Made by a program: the position numbers and the translations under genes. Shown here piece by piece: positions 18,177-26,745 of a DNA stretch of 64,000 bases. Every line of letters begins with the position of its first letter. Positions within the stretch are counted from its first letter, which is position 1. A model generated the notes under the pieces. The model had not been told where the DNA came from, did no database searches, and worked only from the letters and a program-made list of their open reading frames with translations. This DNA is from Naasia sp. SYSU D00948 (lineage in GTDB: Bacteria > Actinomycetota > Actinomycetes > Actinomycetales > Microbacteriaceae): positions 868,001 to 932,000 of the forward strand of contig NZ_JAFMTA010000001.1 of NCBI RefSeq assembly GCF_017916515.1. Direction: 5' to 3'.

Positions 18177-19438
18177 GACCGTCCTCCCCGGGGCGAGGTC
18201 CGCGCCCACACGCCCGCGACGTCGTCACCGGGCCACGACGACGCGGACCGCCAGCCCGCGAACCACACCTCTTCCGGCGGCTCCCGGTCGGGATCGCCGA
18301 CGAGCACGAGCGCCGCGCTGCTCGCGCGCGCCTTCTGGGGCGCGAGCTCCCGCAGCTCCTGATCGGTCACCGCCGAGCCGAGCACGGCGTACACGGGAGC
18401 GGGATCGCCGGCGAGCAGGACGCCGAGCCGGTGCAGGTAGTCGCTGGAGCGGGCGGTGCGGCGGCGCACGGTGGCGAGGTCGAGGAGGGCCTCGCGGGCC
18501 GTGCGGTTGACGTCGAGCGTGCCCTCGGGGGCGGGAGCCGTCTCCATGAGCATGACACCGACGCCCGTGTCCGTCAGGTGGACGAGGAGCGACGCGGCGA
18601 ACTCGACGGCCCACTCGAATGCGGCGGACGACGAGTAGCTGTCCCGCCGGGTGTCGAGCAGGATCACCGCCCGGGCCTCGTCCTGGCTCTGCTCCTGGCG
18701 CACCATCAGCTCCCCGCGGTGGGCGGTGGCACGCCAGTGCACGTGGCGGAGCGCGTCGCCCGCCCGGTACTCGCGGGCGATGACGTCGTCGTGCCCGTGC
18801 CCCGTCTTCCACGCGGGGACGGAGGAGTCGGCGATGCTCGTGCGGCCCGCCACGGCGCCCTCGAGCGGGGTGATCCGCGGCAGCACGGTGAGGGTCTCCG
18901 CCTGCCCGACGCGCGCCTCGTGCAGCGTGAGACCGAACGGGTCGGTGCGCTCGACGAGGAGCGGCCCGATCCGTGCGACCCCCCGCTCGCGGGGCTCGAC
19001 GTGGTAGTCGAGGCGGACGCTGGCGTTGCGGTCGCCGCGGGCGCCGAGCGCGGGGAGGACCTGGTACGGAGGCGGGTCGAAGCCGCGCGGCGCGAGGTCG
19101 CGCCAGAGCTGACGCGAGGCGCGGATCCACGCGTTGTTGGTCACCCGAATCTGCACCGTGACCGGCTGGCCGACGGACACGACGTCGGGACTCAGGCGAC
19201 GAGCGGCGGACAGCGACGCCACCCGGGCGCGGACGGCGAGAGCACAGCCGAGCAGCAGGGCGCCGAGGATGAGGCCCACATAGAAGAGGTCCCGCCAGCC
19301 CACCGAGAACGCGACGATCACCGCGACGGCGGACGCGCCGAGGACGGCCCACCCGCGCGGGGTGAGCCGGGGCAGCCCGACGTCGAGCGCCAGCCGGCCC
19401 CACCTGCGCCGGGGGAGCGCCTCCGTCGCGGCCGTCAT
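18173..19438 (-). CDS. DUF58 domain-containing protein
   Basis: Product of 421 residues. Two membrane helices lie near residues 32-70 (WAVLGASAVAVIVAFSVGW; FYVGLILGALLLGCALAV). A beta-rich region follows, then the DUF58 signature REYRAGDALRHVHWRATAHR (family pattern R-x-Y-x-x-G-D-x-x-R-x-I-x-W) around 238-257. The remainder resembles a von Willebrand A-like fold (AVILLDTRRDSYSSS). DUF58 proteins work with MoxR AAA ATPases, possibly as assembly targets. It overlaps its downstream neighbour by 4 bp and starts 7 bp after the MoxR gene. Confidence 0.88.
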   Translation of the reverse strand: MTAATEALPRRRWGRLALDVGLPRLTPRGWAVLGASAVAVIVAFSVGWRDLFYVGLILGALLLGCALAVRARVASLSAARRLSPDVVSVGQPVTVQIRVTNNAWIRASRQLWRDLAPRGFDPPPYQVLPALGARGDRNASVRLDYHVEPRERGVARIGPLLVERTDPFGLTLHEARVGQAETLTVLPRITPLEGAVAGRTSIADSSVPAWKTGHGHDDVIAREYRAGDALRHVHWRATAHRGELMVRQEQSQDEARAVILLDTRRDSYSSSAAFEWAVEFAASLLVHLTDTGVGVMLMETAPAPEGTLDVNRTAREALLDLATVRRRTARSSDYLHRLGVLLAGDPAPVYAVLGSAVTDQELRELAPQKARASSAALVLVGDPDREPPEEVWFAGWRSASSWPGDDVAGVWARTSPRGGRS

Positions 19439-19445
19439 GGGGAGC

Positions 19446-20411
19446 TCACGCCCGCGGGACCGGAGTCGCCGCGACGACGGCCCGGACGATGTCGGCTGCG
19501 GCTTCGGACTCGCTGCCCCCGCTCCGGCCGAGGGCCTGGCGGGTCGGGAGCAGGCGGTGCGCGAGCACCGGCACAGCGAGCACCGCGAGGTCGTCGGGGA
19601 GCACGAAGTCCCGCCCCTCGAGCAGCGCCCGCGCCTTCGCGACGCGCGCCAGCTGGAGGGTCGCCCGCGGGCTGGCCCCGAGCCGGAGATCGGGGTGGGT
19701 GCGCGTCGCGGTGATGAGCGCGAGCAGGTACTGCTCGACGGCCGGGGACAGGTAGATGGTGCGAGCGCTGGCGATCATCGCCTCCAGCTCCTCCAGCGAC
19801 ACGACGGGGCGCACGTCGTCGAGGGGGCTGCGGGTCTCGCGTGAGCGCAGCATGGCGAGCTCGGCCTGCGGGTCGGGGTAGCCCATCGACACCGAGGCGG
19901 TGAACCGGTCGCGCTGCGCCTCGGGCAGCGCGTACGTCCCGTCCATCTCGACGGGGTTCTGGGTCGCGACGACCATGAAGGGGCGCGGCAGCTGCCAGCC
20001 GCGGCCGTCGACCGTGACCTGCCCCTCCTCCATGCACTCGAGGAGCGCCGACTGAGTCTTCGGGGATGCGCGGTTGATCTCGTCGCCGATGACGAGGTTC
20101 GCGAACACCGAGCCCGGCTTGAACTCGAACTGTCCCGACGCCTGGTCGAAGACGGACACCCCGGTCACGTCGGAGGGCAGGAGGTCGGGGGTGAACTGGA
20201 TCCGGCTCACGGTCCCGCCCACCGAACGGGCCAGGGTCTTCGCGAGCATGGTCTTGCCGACGCCGGGCACGTCCTCGATGAGGAGGTGTCCCTCCGCGAT
20301 GAGGACGGTGAGGGCGATCGCGCTGACGTCCGGCTTGCCGTCGATCACGGTCTCCACGGAGCGGAGAACCCGCGCGGCGGCCTCCTGGACGTCGACGTCG
20401 ACCGCGGTCAT
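19446..20411 (-). CDS. MoxR-family AAA+ ATPase
   Basis: Product of 321 residues, a chaperone-like ATPase thought to help fold or load VWA/DUF58 partners. Marks: Walker A LIEDVPGVGKTMLAKTLARS (about 44-63), Walker B region LVIGDEINRASPKTQSALLE, the sensor/arginine region MVVATQNPVEMDGTYALPEA and AQRDRFTASVSMGYPD. The ATG at 20411 is chosen because it overlaps the upstream stop (ATGA) and matches the family's N-terminus; a longer open frame upstream belongs to the other reading frame. It is the central gene of the four-gene operon. Confidence 0.93.
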   Translation of the reverse strand: MTAVDVDVQEAAARVLRSVETVIDGKPDVSAIALTVLIAEGHLLIEDVPGVGKTMLAKTLARSVGGTVSRIQFTPDLLPSDVTGVSVFDQASGQFEFKPGSVFANLVIGDEINRASPKTQSALLECMEEGQVTVDGRGWQLPRPFMVVATQNPVEMDGTYALPEAQRDRFTASVSMGYPDPQAELAMLRSRETRSPLDDVRPVVSLEELEAMIASARTIYLSPAVEQYLLALITATRTHPDLRLGASPRATLQLARVAKARALLEGRDFVLPDDLAVLAVPVLAHRLLPTRQALGRSGGSESEAAADIVRAVVAATPVPRA

Positions 20412-20914
20412 CTGGGGCCTCTCTCGGAGCGGAGGATCTGGACGAAGAGGGTGGCGACCGCCGTCGCGATGCCGAGCACGACGAGGTACGGCGCGACGGA
20501 GACGGCGAGCTGGGTCGCGAGGACCTGCTCGACGCTGCGCCCGTCGGCGAAGCGGATGGCCCCGCCCTCGGTCGACACCGACCAGTCGGCGCCGTAGCCC
20601 GCCGCCCCGAAGGCGAAGTGGAGGAACACTCCCGCGACGACGAGCGCGGCGCTGACGAGCCAGAGGATCCCTGTGCGCGGGCGGGGAGCCGGGGCGTCCG
20701 CCGCCGTCCCCTGCACCTCCATGAGCGGCTCCGCACCGGGTGCGGCCTCGGGGCGCGGCTCCGCTCGCGGTGCGGCTGCGGGAGCCGCTGCGGAGGCGAC
20801 CTTCCGCGCCTGCACCGTCCGCTCGGGGGCCGCGGCGTAGCCCCGCTGGAAGAGAGGGTCGTACCGCGGATCGAGGGAGGGCGAGGTGCGGTCGGCCGGG
20901 GGAACCGTTGCCAT
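20408..20914 (-). CDS. Hypothetical protein with disordered N-terminus and two membrane helices
   Basis: Product of 168 residues, first gene of the MoxR/DUF58/transglutaminase operon. Residues 1-80 are rich in Ala, Pro, Glu and Arg and likely disordered. They are followed by two hydrophobic helices (about 81-105, GILWLVSAALVVAGVFLHFA, and 136-160, VAPYLVVLGIATAVATLFV) separated by a short polar loop containing YGADWSVSTEG. No known domain was recognised. Tight linkage (4-bp overlap with the MoxR gene) suggests a membrane partner of that system. Confidence 0.7.
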   Translation of the reverse strand: MATVPPADRTSPSLDPRYDPLFQRGYAAAPERTVQARKVASAAAPAAAPRAEPRPEAAPGAEPLMEVQGTAADAPAPRPRTGILWLVSAALVVAGVFLHFAFGAAGYGADWSVSTEGGAIRFADGRSVEQVLATQLAVSVAPYLVVLGIATAVATLFVQILRSERGPR

Positions 20915-20937
20915 GCTTCCTCACAGGGTTGGGTGGC

Positions 20938-22143
20938 CTAGAGGATAACCGACCCGGCTGACGCTTTCCTTCGGCTGGACAGGACGGTTGCGAGCACCAC
21001 CGCGAGGGCCGACGACATGATGAGGGCGGCCGCCCAGGGCAGGAGGCCGATGCCCCCGACCGGGAGCAGGAGGGCCCCCACGAGGGCGCCTCCGCCGATG
21101 CCGAGGTTGAACGCGGTCGTCATGAGCGCGGACGCCAGATCCCTCAGCCGGGGCGAGGCGAGGTGCATGTTCCTGGTCTGCATGAGCGGTGCCACCGACC
21201 CCATGGCGACGCCCCATGCGACGAGGGCGGCCACCACGAGCCAGGGCACGCCGGGAACCGCGGCGAGCACGAGCGTGCATCCGATGCTGATGGCGACCGC
21301 GACGCCCACGGCGGCGACCGGATGACGGCTGCCGACGATGCCGGCGAGGACGAGGCCGACGGCGCCCGCGCCGCCGTAGAGGAAGAGGAGAGGCCCCACG
21401 GTCTCCGCCCCGAACGCGGCGGCATCCGTGATGTACGGGGCGATGTACGTGTAGAAGGTGTTCTGCCCGACCATCAGCAGCACGACCGTGATGGACGTGA
21501 CGAGCACCGCGGGGAGCGTGGGGTCCCGGCGGGTGGGCAGCGGGATCTCGCCCGTGCGCACGGGGACCGCGTGGTCGACCGGCGGGAGCAGGCGGAGCAC
21601 CAGCAGGGCGAGCACGACCATCGCGCCGGCGATGACGCCGAACGCGGGGCGCCAGCCGACCGCGTGGCCGAGGGCGGTGCCGACGGGGACGCCGAGCACG
21701 AAGGCCGCGGAGACGCCGGCGTTGGAGATCGCGATCGCCCGGGCGAGCTGGTGCTTCGGCACGAGGTAGGCGGCGTAGGAGCCGACCACCGCCCAGAACA
21801 GACCGTGTGCGAGGCCGCCGAGGATGCGCGCGCCGATCAGGATCTCGTAGGTGGGCGCGATCGCGGCGAGGAGCGTGGCGAGGGCGTTCACGAGGAGCAC
21901 CCAGAACACGAGGGTCTTCCTCGAGATGCCCCTGGTCAGCACCGCGAGCGGCGCGGCGGCGAGCACCACGGTCGCCGCGAAGACGGTCATCAGGATGCCG
22001 GCCTGCCCGACGGTCACGCCGAGGTCCCGCGCCATCTCGGGCAGGAGCCCGGTCGGCAGGAACTCGCCCGTGACGGAGACGAAGATCGCACCGGCGAGGG
22101 TGACCAGCCCGAGCGTCGGGAAGCGCGCGTCGGGGGCCTTCAT
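20938..22143 (-). CDS. MFS transporter, DHA1/AraJ-like sugar or drug exporter
   Basis: Product of 401 residues with about 12 membrane helices. TM1 reads AGAIFVSVTGEFLPTGLLPE (the GEFLP-like motif of the AraJ/YdhP/arabinose efflux group), then a motif A-type loop in LAAAPLAVLTRGISRKTLVF and motif C in ISNAGVSAAFVLGVPVGTAL. The ATG at 22143 is preferred; the open frame extends upstream without coding signs. The purU gene starts 61 bp away on the other strand. Its substrate is not known. Confidence 0.86.
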   Translation of the reverse strand: MKAPDARFPTLGLVTLAGAIFVSVTGEFLPTGLLPEMARDLGVTVGQAGILMTVFAATVVLAAAPLAVLTRGISRKTLVFWVLLVNALATLLAAIAPTYEILIGARILGGLAHGLFWAVVGSYAAYLVPKHQLARAIAISNAGVSAAFVLGVPVGTALGHAVGWRPAFGVIAGAMVVLALLVLRLLPPVDHAVPVRTGEIPLPTRRDPTLPAVLVTSITVVLLMVGQNTFYTYIAPYITDAAAFGAETVGPLLFLYGGAGAVGLVLAGIVGSRHPVAAVGVAVAISIGCTLVLAAVPGVPWLVVAALVAWGVAMGSVAPLMQTRNMHLASPRLRDLASALMTTAFNLGIGGGALVGALLLPVGGIGLLPWAAALIMSSALAVVLATVLSSRRKASAGSVIL

Positions 22144-22204
22144 GTCCCACCCATGGTACCGGACGGCCGGAGCGGGTCCGGCCGCGCGGGTACGCTGGGG
22201 AGCC

Positions 22205-23092
22205 GTGCCTGCCAGCGACCCTCTCGTCCGCGACCAGCCCGGCGACCCGGGCCACTGGGTCCTCTCCCTCGCCTGCCGCGACGAGCCGGGGATCGTGCAC
22301 GCCGTGAGCGGGGCGATCGTGGCCGCGGGCGGCAACATCACCGAGTCGCAGCAGTTCTCGAGCTCGGACACCGGCCGCTTCTTCATGCGCCTGGAGGTCA
22401 GGACCGGCGCGTCCCGCGAGGAGTTCCTCGCCCTGCTGGAGCCGGTCATCGCCCGCTTCGCGATGTCGTGGCAGCTGGACCGCGCCGGACGGGACAAGCG
22501 CACCCTCGTGCTCGTCTCCAAGGCGGCCCACTGCCTGAACGACCTCCTGTTCCGCCGGCGCTCCGGTCAGCTGCCGGTCGAGATCCCGCTCGTGCTCGGC
22601 AACCATCCCGTGCTGCGCGAGCTCGCCGAGTTCTACGGCGTCCCCTTCGAGTCGCGCTCGATCACGGACGCCGACTCCAAGGCGGAGTTCGAGCGGCGCA
22701 TCCTCGAGGTGGTGGACGAGTTCGACATCGAGCTCGTCGTCCTCGCGCGGTACATGCAGATCCTCTCCCCGGAGCTGTGCGAGAAGCTCGCCGGCCGGGC
22801 GATCAACATCCACCACTCGTTCCTGCCCGGCTTCAAGGGCGCGAACCCGTACCGGCAGGCGCACGCGCGAGGCGTGAAGCTCATCGGCGCCACGGCCCAC
22901 TTCGTCACGAGCGACCTCGACGAGGGGCCGATCATCGAGCAGAACGTCGTCCGGGTCGACCACACGCTGTCTCCGGAGCAGCTCGTCGCCATCGGCCAGG
23001 ACGAGGAGTGCCGGACGCTGCGGCAGGCGGTGACGTGGTTCGCTCAGGACCGGGTGCTGCTCGACGGAGCGCGCACGATCATCTTCCGCTGA
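22205..23092 (+). CDS. purU: Formyltetrahydrofolate deformylase
   Basis: Product of 295 residues that hydrolyses 10-formyl-THF to formate and THF, balancing the one-carbon pool. An N-terminal ACT domain (WVLSLACRDEPGIVHAVSGA, about 15-95) precedes a formyltransferase-like domain. The catalytic triad region is visible in LARYMQILSPELCEKLAGRA, INIHHSFLPGFKGANPYRQA (Asn and His) and GATAHFVTSDLDEGPIIEQ (Asp). GTG start at 22205. The stop lies inside the 3' end of nagA on the other strand, a 14-bp convergent overlap. Functionally it goes with folD, glyA, purH and purN in this window. Confidence 0.94.
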   Translation: MPASDPLVRDQPGDPGHWVLSLACRDEPGIVHAVSGAIVAAGGNITESQQFSSSDTGRFFMRLEVRTGASREEFLALLEPVIARFAMSWQLDRAGRDKRTLVLVSKAAHCLNDLLFRRRSGQLPVEIPLVLGNHPVLRELAEFYGVPFESRSITDADSKAEFERRILEVVDEFDIELVVLARYMQILSPELCEKLAGRAINIHHSFLPGFKGANPYRQAHARGVKLIGATAHFVTSDLDEGPIIEQNVVRVDHTLSPEQLVAIGQDEECRTLRQAVTWFAQDRVLLDGARTIIFR

Positions 23093-24200
23093 TCACCCGC
23101 GCCACCCGCCACTCCTCGTCGAGGAGCACGAGGTCCGCGGCGGCGCCGGGACGGAGGCTCCCCCGGTGAGCGAGCCCGAGCGCGGCGGCAGGGGCGGAGG
23201 TCGCGGCGGCGACGGCCACGGCCGGCTCCAGGCCGAGCTCGAGGACCGCGCGGCGCACCGCGGCGTCCTGGGTGAGCGTCGAGCCGGCGAGCGTCCCGGT
23301 CCCGACGACGACCGCCCTGCCCCCGTCCACGGTCACGTCGAGCGACCCCAGGCGGTAGCTTCCGTCCCCCGCGGCGGCCGCCGCCATGGCGTCCGTGACG
23401 AGTGCCACGCGACCCGGCGCGAGCTCGAACAGCATCCGGGCCGCTGCCGCGGACACGTGGATGCCGTCGAGGATGAGCTCGAGGGTGACCCGGTCGTCGT
23501 CGGCGGCGGCGAGGACGGGTCCGGGCTCCCGCGCGGCGATGCCCGGCATCGCGTTGAAGGTGTGCGTCAGCACGCGAGCGCCCCTCTCGAAGGCCTCGCG
23601 CGTGAGGCGGTAGTCCGCCTCGGTGTGCCCCACCGCCACGACGACGCCGGCGGCGGAGAGGCGGGAGATCGCGTCGAGCGCTCCGGGCAGCTCCGGGGCG
23701 ATCGTGACCATCCGCAGGACTCCGCCGCCGGCCTCGAGGAGTCGGTCGACGTGCTCCGCGGTGGGCGGCACGAGCGCCTCGGGATCGTGCGCCCCGCGCC
23801 GGGCCGGGGAGAGGAACGGCCCCTCGACGTGGACGCCGAGGATCTCCGGATGCCCTGCCGCGAGCGCTCCGATCCGGCGCAGCTGCTCGGCGAGCACGGG
23901 CATCGACGCCGAGGCGAGGCTGACGAGCGAGGCCGCGGTGCCGTGCCGACGGTGGGCTGCGAGGCCCGCGAGGACGTCGCCGCCGTCGTAGCCGAACCCG
24001 CCTCCGCCGTGCGCGTGCAGGTCGAGGAACCCGGGGACGAGGGTGAGCCCCGTCGCGTCCACCTCCTCGTTCCCGGCACCCCTCGGCCACGTCGACCCGG
24101 TGCCGACGTCCTCGATCCGCCCCTCCGAGCAGAGCACCCAGGCGTCGTCGCGGACGCCCTCCGCGTCGACCGCCAGGGCGCCGTGGACCAGGAGCCTCAC
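23079..24200 (-). CDS. nagA: N-acetylglucosamine-6-phosphate deacetylase
   Basis: Amidohydrolase of 373 residues that removes acetate from GlcNAc-6-P to give glucosamine-6-P. Marks: PGFLDLHAHGGGGFGYDGG (metal-site HxH), the Glu in GVHVEGPFLSPARRGAH, the conserved metal His residues in VVAVGHTEADY and VLTHTFNAMPGI, and the catalytic Asp in ALVTDAMAAAAAGDG. The GTG at 24200 overlaps the nagB stop (GTGA), giving translational coupling. Third gene of the kinase-nagB-nagA operon, ending in a 14-bp convergent overlap with purU. Confidence 0.92.
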   Translation of the reverse strand: MRLLVHGALAVDAEGVRDDAWVLCSEGRIEDVGTGSTWPRGAGNEEVDATGLTLVPGFLDLHAHGGGGFGYDGGDVLAGLAAHRRHGTAASLVSLASASMPVLAEQLRRIGALAAGHPEILGVHVEGPFLSPARRGAHDPEALVPPTAEHVDRLLEAGGGVLRMVTIAPELPGALDAISRLSAAGVVVAVGHTEADYRLTREAFERGARVLTHTFNAMPGIAAREPGPVLAAADDDRVTLELILDGIHVSAAAARMLFELAPGRVALVTDAMAAAAAGDGSYRLGSLDVTVDGGRAVVVGTGTLAGSTLTQDAAVRRAVLELGLEPAVAVAAATSAPAAALGLAHRGSLRPGAAADLVLLDEEWRVARVISGR

Positions 24201-24964
24201 AGCGGCTGCCAGCTCGGCTTGTTCGCGTACGCGTAGCGGTAGTAGTCGGCATACTCGAGGCGGGACGCGGCCCGGTCGTCGACGAGCACGGTCACCCGCG
24301 GGTGCAGCTGGATCACGGATCCGGGCACGCGGGCCGACACCGGTCCCTCCACCGCGGCGGCGAGCGCGTCGGCCTTGCCCTCGCCGAAAGCCAGCAGCAG
24401 CAGGTGACGGGCGCGCAGGATCGTGCCGAGGCCCTGGGTGATGCAGTGGATGGGCACCTCCTCCAGCGAGCGGAAGAAGCGGGCGTTGTCGCGCCGGGTC
24501 TGCTCGGTCAGCGTCTTGATCCGCGTGAGCGAGGCGAGCGACGAGCCGGGCTCGTTGAAGCCGATGTGCCCGTCGGTGCCGATGCCGAGGATCTGCAGGT
24601 CCACCCCGCCCGCGTCCCGGAGGTCCCGTTCGTACGCCTCCCCCGCCTCCTCGAGCGGCCCCTCGCCCGGCACGTGCACGCGAGCCGGATCGAGGCCGAG
24701 CGGCTCGGTGACCTCCCGCGCGATCACCGAGTGGTAGCTCTGGGGCGCGTCGAGCGGAAGGCCGACGTATTCGTCGAGGGCGAACGCGCTCACGCGGGAC
24801 AGGTCGAGGGACCGTGCCGCGAGGGCCCGGTACACCGGGAGCGGCGTCGATCCGGTGGCCACCCCGAGCACGGCGTCCGGCTTCCACGCGACGAGCGCGG
24901 CGACGGCCTCCGCCCCCAGAGCGCCCGCCTGCTCCTCGTCCGCGACGATGATCACCTCGGCCAT
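24197..24964 (-). CDS. nagB: Glucosamine-6-phosphate deaminase
   Basis: Product of 255 residues that converts glucosamine-6-P to fructose-6-P and ammonia, the entry of amino sugars into glycolysis. Marks: VLGVATGSTPLPVYRAL (phosphate loop), SAFALDEYVGLPLDAPQSYH (the catalytic Asp and helix), and the family signature ILGIGTDGHIGFNEPGSSL with the catalytic His. The ATG at 24964 shares one base with the upstream kinase stop (TGATG). Length is at the short end of the family, as is usual for actinobacterial NagB without the allosteric tail. Confidence 0.94.
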   Translation of the reverse strand: MAEVIIVADEEQAGALGAEAVAALVAWKPDAVLGVATGSTPLPVYRALAARSLDLSRVSAFALDEYVGLPLDAPQSYHSVIAREVTEPLGLDPARVHVPGEGPLEEAGEAYERDLRDAGGVDLQILGIGTDGHIGFNEPGSSLASLTRIKTLTEQTRRDNARFFRSLEEVPIHCITQGLGTILRARHLLLLAFGEGKADALAAAVEGPVSARVPGSVIQLHPRVTVLVDDRAASRLEYADYYRYAYANKPSWQPL

Positions 24965-25899
24965 CAGGCCGCCTCCTCCGCCGCCAGGAGAGCGGCCCCG
25001 ATCGCGGCGACCGGCAGGTCCGGCTCGAGGACGGCGAGCCGGTCGCCCAGGTCGAGCGAGGCGAGGAAGGGCGAGCTGGCGGCCGCCTCGCCGAGCTCGC
25101 GCCGCACGTCCGTCAGGAGCAGGTCCCCCTGCACCGCCACTCCGCCGGCGAGGACGACGAGCTCGACGTCGAGCGTCTCGACGAGCACCCGGACCGCCGT
25201 CGCCAGCCCGCGCACGGCGTCCCGCCACACCCGAATCGCGCCGGGCTGTCCCGCGAGCACGGCGTCGGCGAGGCCGGAGGCCGGACGTCCCCACCGGCGG
25301 GCGATCCCGGAGCCGGAGGCGACCGTCTCCAGGCAGCCGCGCTGCCCGCACGGGCACTGCTCGCCAGCGGGGTCGAGAGCGAGGTGACCGACCTCGCCGG
25401 CGCTGCCGCGAGCGCCTCGCCACGGTCGCCCGGCGAGGACGAGGCCGGCGGCGAGTCCGGTGCCCACGTTGAGGCAGGCGAGCGATGTGAGCTCGGGCCG
25501 GCGTGCGGCGATCGTCCGGAACGCTCCCCAGGCCGCGGCCGTCGCGTCGTTCTCGACCCGTGCCGCGAGGCCCAGGCGTCCCGTGAGCTCTCGCCCGAGG
25601 GCGAGGTCCCGCACGCCGAGGTTGACCGCGTTCGCGACCCGGCCGGTGCGCGCGTCGACGGAGCCAGGGATCCCGATGCCCAGGGTGAGGGCGCCACTCG
25701 GCGGATCGGCGAGGGCCCCGATCATTGTGGACACCGCCTCCTCGGCGGAGGCGAGCACCCCGTCGGCACCCGGGCGGGTGGGCACCCGGAGGCGCCCCAC
25801 GACCGCGCCGGCGGCGTCGAGGACGACCGCCTCGGTCTTCGTCCCGCCGATGTCGAGCCCGAGCCGGATCCCGGGGGCGTCCTCGCCGTCCGGTGCCAT
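24964..25899 (-). CDS. ROK-family sugar kinase, probably N-acetylglucosamine kinase
   Basis: Product of 311 residues. The N-terminal phosphate loop is LGLDIGGTKTEAVVLDAAG, followed by a mid-domain with the catalytic Asp in VENDATAAAWGAF and the ROK zinc motif CPCGQRGCLE with the preceding HLALDPAGE. There is no N-terminal helix-turn-helix, so it is a kinase rather than a ROK repressor. Being first in an operon with nagB and nagA, it most likely phosphorylates GlcNAc (or glucosamine) taken up without a PTS. Glucokinase activity cannot be excluded. Confidence 0.85.
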   Translation of the reverse strand: MAPDGEDAPGIRLGLDIGGTKTEAVVLDAAGAVVGRLRVPTRPGADGVLASAEEAVSTMIGALADPPSGALTLGIGIPGSVDARTGRVANAVNLGVRDLALGRELTGRLGLAARVENDATAAAWGAFRTIAARRPELTSLACLNVGTGLAAGLVLAGRPWRGARGSAGEVGHLALDPAGEQCPCGQRGCLETVASGSGIARRWGRPASGLADAVLAGQPGAIRVWRDAVRGLATAVRVLVETLDVELVVLAGGVAVQGDLLLTDVRRELGEAAASSPFLASLDLGDRLAVLEPDLPVAAIGAALLAAEEAA

Positions 25900-25994
25900 C
25901 GGCCCTCCCGCCGTCGCCGCGTACCGGCCAGCGTACCGGCGCCGCCGACGCTCACGGAGAACCGAGGATCGTTCGTTTTCGGCGAACGCGAGCT

Positions 25995-26021
25995 CTGGCA
26001 CTCGCCGGGCCGGAGTGCTAA
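25995..26021 (+). promoter_or_regulatory. CIRCE-like HrcA operator upstream of hsp20
   Basis: CTGGCACTC, nine bases (GCCGGGCCG), then GAGTGCTAA. The right arm is a perfect CIRCE half-site (consensus TTAGCACTC-N9-GAGTGCTAA) and the left arm differs at two positions. It overlaps a plausible promoter: -35 CTGGCA (25995-26000), 18-base spacer, -10 TAATCT (26019-26024). HrcA bound here would block RNA polymerase. Confidence 0.75.
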
Positions 26022-26031
26022 TCTGACGGTA

Positions 26032-26052
26032 GTTGAGCCGCGACGGCTCAAC
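26032..26052 (+). promoter_or_regulatory. HAIR-like HspR operator upstream of hsp20
   Basis: A perfect palindrome, GTTGAGCCG-CGA-CGGCTCAAC. Read as GTTGAGC-N7-GCTCAAC it has exactly the geometry of the HspR-associated inverted repeat (CTTGAGT-N7-ACTCAAG). It lies just after the probable transcription start and 47 bp before the hsp20 ATG, a normal position for HspR repression. Confidence 0.75.
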
Positions 26053-26098
26053 TCTCTCGAACTCCGCCGCACACGCGGCCCGACCGAAAGGACATTCG

Positions 26099-26560
26099 AT
26101 GGCGATGAACTTCGACCCGTTCCGCGAACTCGACCGCCTCGCCGGCTCGATGTTCGAGGCACGGGGCCCGCGGCTGATGCCGATGGACCTCTACCGCGAC
26201 GGCGACCACTACGTCCTGAGCGCCGACCTGCCGGGCGTCGACCCCGGCTCGGTCGACATCGACGTGGACGGCCAGCTGCTCACCATCCGCGCGCAGCGGA
26301 CCCTCACGAGCGGCGAGGGAGTGAAGTGGCTCACTCGCGAGCGCCAGAGCGGCTCGTTCCTGCGCCAGCTCAACCTCGGGCAGGGCATCGACACCGAGCG
26401 GATCTCGGCCTCCTACGAGAACGGCGTCCTCAGCGTGACCATCCCGGTCAGCGAGCGGATGAAGCCGCGCAAGATCGAGGTCCAGGGCGGCGCCCAGCAG
26501 AACACCATGACCATCGGAACCGGCAGCGAAGAGGGCAGCGGCACCCAGTCCGCGTCCTGA
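26099..26560 (+). CDS. Small heat shock protein, Hsp20/alpha-crystallin family
   Basis: Product of 153 residues, an ATP-independent holdase that forms oligomers and keeps unfolding proteins soluble. The N-terminal MAMNFDPFRELDRLAGSMFE is typical of actinobacterial Hsp20. The crystallin domain (about 33-130) starts at PMDLYRDGDHYVLSADLPGV and ends with the signature ASYENGVLSVTIPVSE, followed by the K-P-R-K-I-E-V strand and a flexible tail lacking a clear I-x-I motif. The ATG at 26099 follows GAAAGGA. The promoter carries both a CIRCE-like and a HAIR-like operator, so HrcA and HspR probably both control it. Confidence 0.92.
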   Translation: MAMNFDPFRELDRLAGSMFEARGPRLMPMDLYRDGDHYVLSADLPGVDPGSVDIDVDGQLLTIRAQRTLTSGEGVKWLTRERQSGSFLRQLNLGQGIDTERISASYENGVLSVTIPVSERMKPRKIEVQGGAQQNTMTIGTGSEEGSGTQSAS

Positions 26561-26571
26561 TCTCGGAACGC

Positions 26572-26617
26572 CGAAGCGCCCGTCCCCTCCGGGGGATCGG
26601 GCGCTTCGCCGTTTCTT
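26572..26617 (+). terminator. Intrinsic terminator of hsp20
   Basis: Arms CGAAGCGCCCG (26572-26582) and CGGGCGCTTCG (26598-26608) are perfect 11-bp complements, with further C/G pairing in the loop, and CCGTTTCTT follows. It starts 11 bp after the hsp20 stop. Confidence 0.8.
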
Positions 26618-26632
26618 CCGGTTCTCCCTCTG

Positions 26633-26715
26633 TCGCTCAGCAGGAAGGATGCGCATTTAGCAGGTGGAACCGGCGGCTTCCTGCCTGCTGAAGCGCTGGG
26701 TCTCCTGCTGAGCGA
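26633..26715. repeat. Nested palindrome cluster A (word CAGCAGGA)
   Basis: Outer arms TCGCTCAGCAGGA (26633-26645) and TCCTGCTGAGCGA (26703-26715) are exact inverse complements. Inside lie a second pair, AGCAGG (26659-26664) and CCTGCT (26684-26689). The order is thus W-W-W'-W' over 83 bp. It fills the gap between the hsp20 terminator and the convergent icd gene. The same design with other words occurs at four more places in the window. Confidence 0.7.
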
Positions 26716-26745
26716 AAGGTCGAGGCCTGCCCGGGAAGCGGGAGG

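Noticed and set aside
23079-23092. Possible mis-annotated ends where purU and nagA overlap
   Set aside because: Both frames keep normal family C-termini, so the 14-bp convergent overlap is accepted.
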